From contig JAUGWO010000283.1 of the NCBI GenBank assembly GCA_049724395.1, positions 1-27,812 of the forward strand: 27,812 bases of DNA, written 5' to 3'. The DNA comes from Spongospora subterranea f. sp. subterranea (Eukaryota > Endomyxa: Phytomyxea > Phytomyxea > Plasmodiophorida). Under the pieces are notes generated by a model. That model did not search any database. It had not been told where the DNA came from and saw only the letters and a list, made by a program, of their open reading frames with translations. This document shows, one piece after another, positions 27,601 to 27,812 of this stretch. Within the stretch, counting starts at the first letter, position 1; each line of letters opens with the position of its first letter. Made by a program: the position numbers and the translations under genes.

Positions 27601-27812
27601 CACAGACAGATTGGGGTCTGCGAAATAATCAATCAGAGAAACAACAAGGGTCAAACTGCTCTCTTATTAGCCCTTCGTTTTTCGCGGTTGGCAAAGTTTA
27701 CTGTCTGGGTCTGAACCGTCAATAAAAGGGTTTTGTCGCAGTCATCAAATCGCCCAACTGTTGTTTGAAAGAGGTGCTGACCCGCACTTAGCGGATAATG
27801 ATGGGAACACCC
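24676..27812 (+). CDS. Ankyrin-repeat protein, one exon per repeat, 3' truncated by window edge
   Basis: Proposed exons: 24676-24736, 24785-24888, 24942-24997, 25033-25149 (a), 25201-25314 (b), 25374-25472 (a), 25534-25653 (c), 25709-25804 (d), 25870-25968 (a), 26027-26125 (b), 26183-26281 (a), 26334-26441 (b), 26502-26600 (a), 26654-26779 (c), 26835-26939 (d), 26999-27086 (a, degenerate), 27142-27240 (b), 27298-27396 (a), 27445 to about 27540 (c, degenerate), 27606-27686 (d), 27742 onward (a). Start MTVQTSQDVLHTALENGS. Class a exons encode canonical repeats (LLDKGADPSITDNDGNTPLH); class b are more divergent (DDIILSCIQHMNVN). Most a and b exons are 99 nt (33 residues) and nearly all repeat exons run phase 2 to phase 2. 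No signal peptide or transmembrane segment is seen. Ankyrin arrays bind protein partners; here the partner is unknown. Two exons break the pattern, so part of the array may be decaying. Confidence 0.8.

Overview
This is eukaryotic nuclear DNA, most likely from an intron-rich protist; a member of the SAR group (stramenopiles, alveolates, Rhizaria) is my best guess, but the sequence alone does not settle it. The evidence is dense GT..AG introns of about 30-73 nt in almost every gene, a PIF/Harbinger transposon with a plant/oomycete-type NAM-associated ORF1, a secreted MACPF protein whose C-terminus recalls apicomplexan perforin-like proteins, an HSPA12-type Hsp70 relative, a SET-domain protein and a long ankyrin gene. 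No rRNA, tRNA or CRISPR array was seen.

Layout. 1-2186: right part of a decayed PIF/Harbinger DNA transposon, with ORF1 on + and the DDE transposase on -, tail to tail, ending in an array of TGGGTGTT/AACACCCA motifs. 2187-5100: remnant-rich ground with an OTU-protease-like ORF, a 31-bp inverted repeat, palindromic motifs and one copy of a dispersed repeat whose second copy lies inverted near 15 kb. 5110-13939: the host gene core. It holds a 62-aa single-pass membrane protein (+), a secreted MACPF gene (+, 5626-7984), a convergent 13-exon gene fusing an HSPA12-like ATPase to a von Willebrand A domain (-, 8090-11235), a GATC-rich intergenic stretch, and a divergent xylose-isomerase-like TIM-barrel gene (+, 12484-13939) that carries apparent lesions. 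14.7-19.6 kb: a repeat and retroelement graveyard with LINE endonuclease and RT-thumb pieces, zinc-knuckle pieces and one LTR-type fossil. 20.3-21.5 kb: a fragment resembling a 2-oxoglutarate oxygenase, then a damaged AWS-SET histone methyltransferase gene. 21399-23341: a very young inverted duplication (arms of about 0.9 kb, nearly identical) carrying a tyrosine-recombinase gene in each arm, with a third fragment of the same gene at the centre. 24676-27812 (open at the right edge): an ankyrin-repeat gene in which essentially every exon encodes one repeat.

Most notable are the ankyrin gene (interchangeable phase-2 exons in two main classes, each with its own splice-donor type, repeating in a higher-order a-b-a-c-d order), the recombinase palindrome that grew out of the 3' end of the SET gene, the HSPA12-VWA fusion, and the MACPF protein with three Cys-centred C-terminal repeats. 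All exon models come from reading splice signals and frame by eye and have no transcript support.
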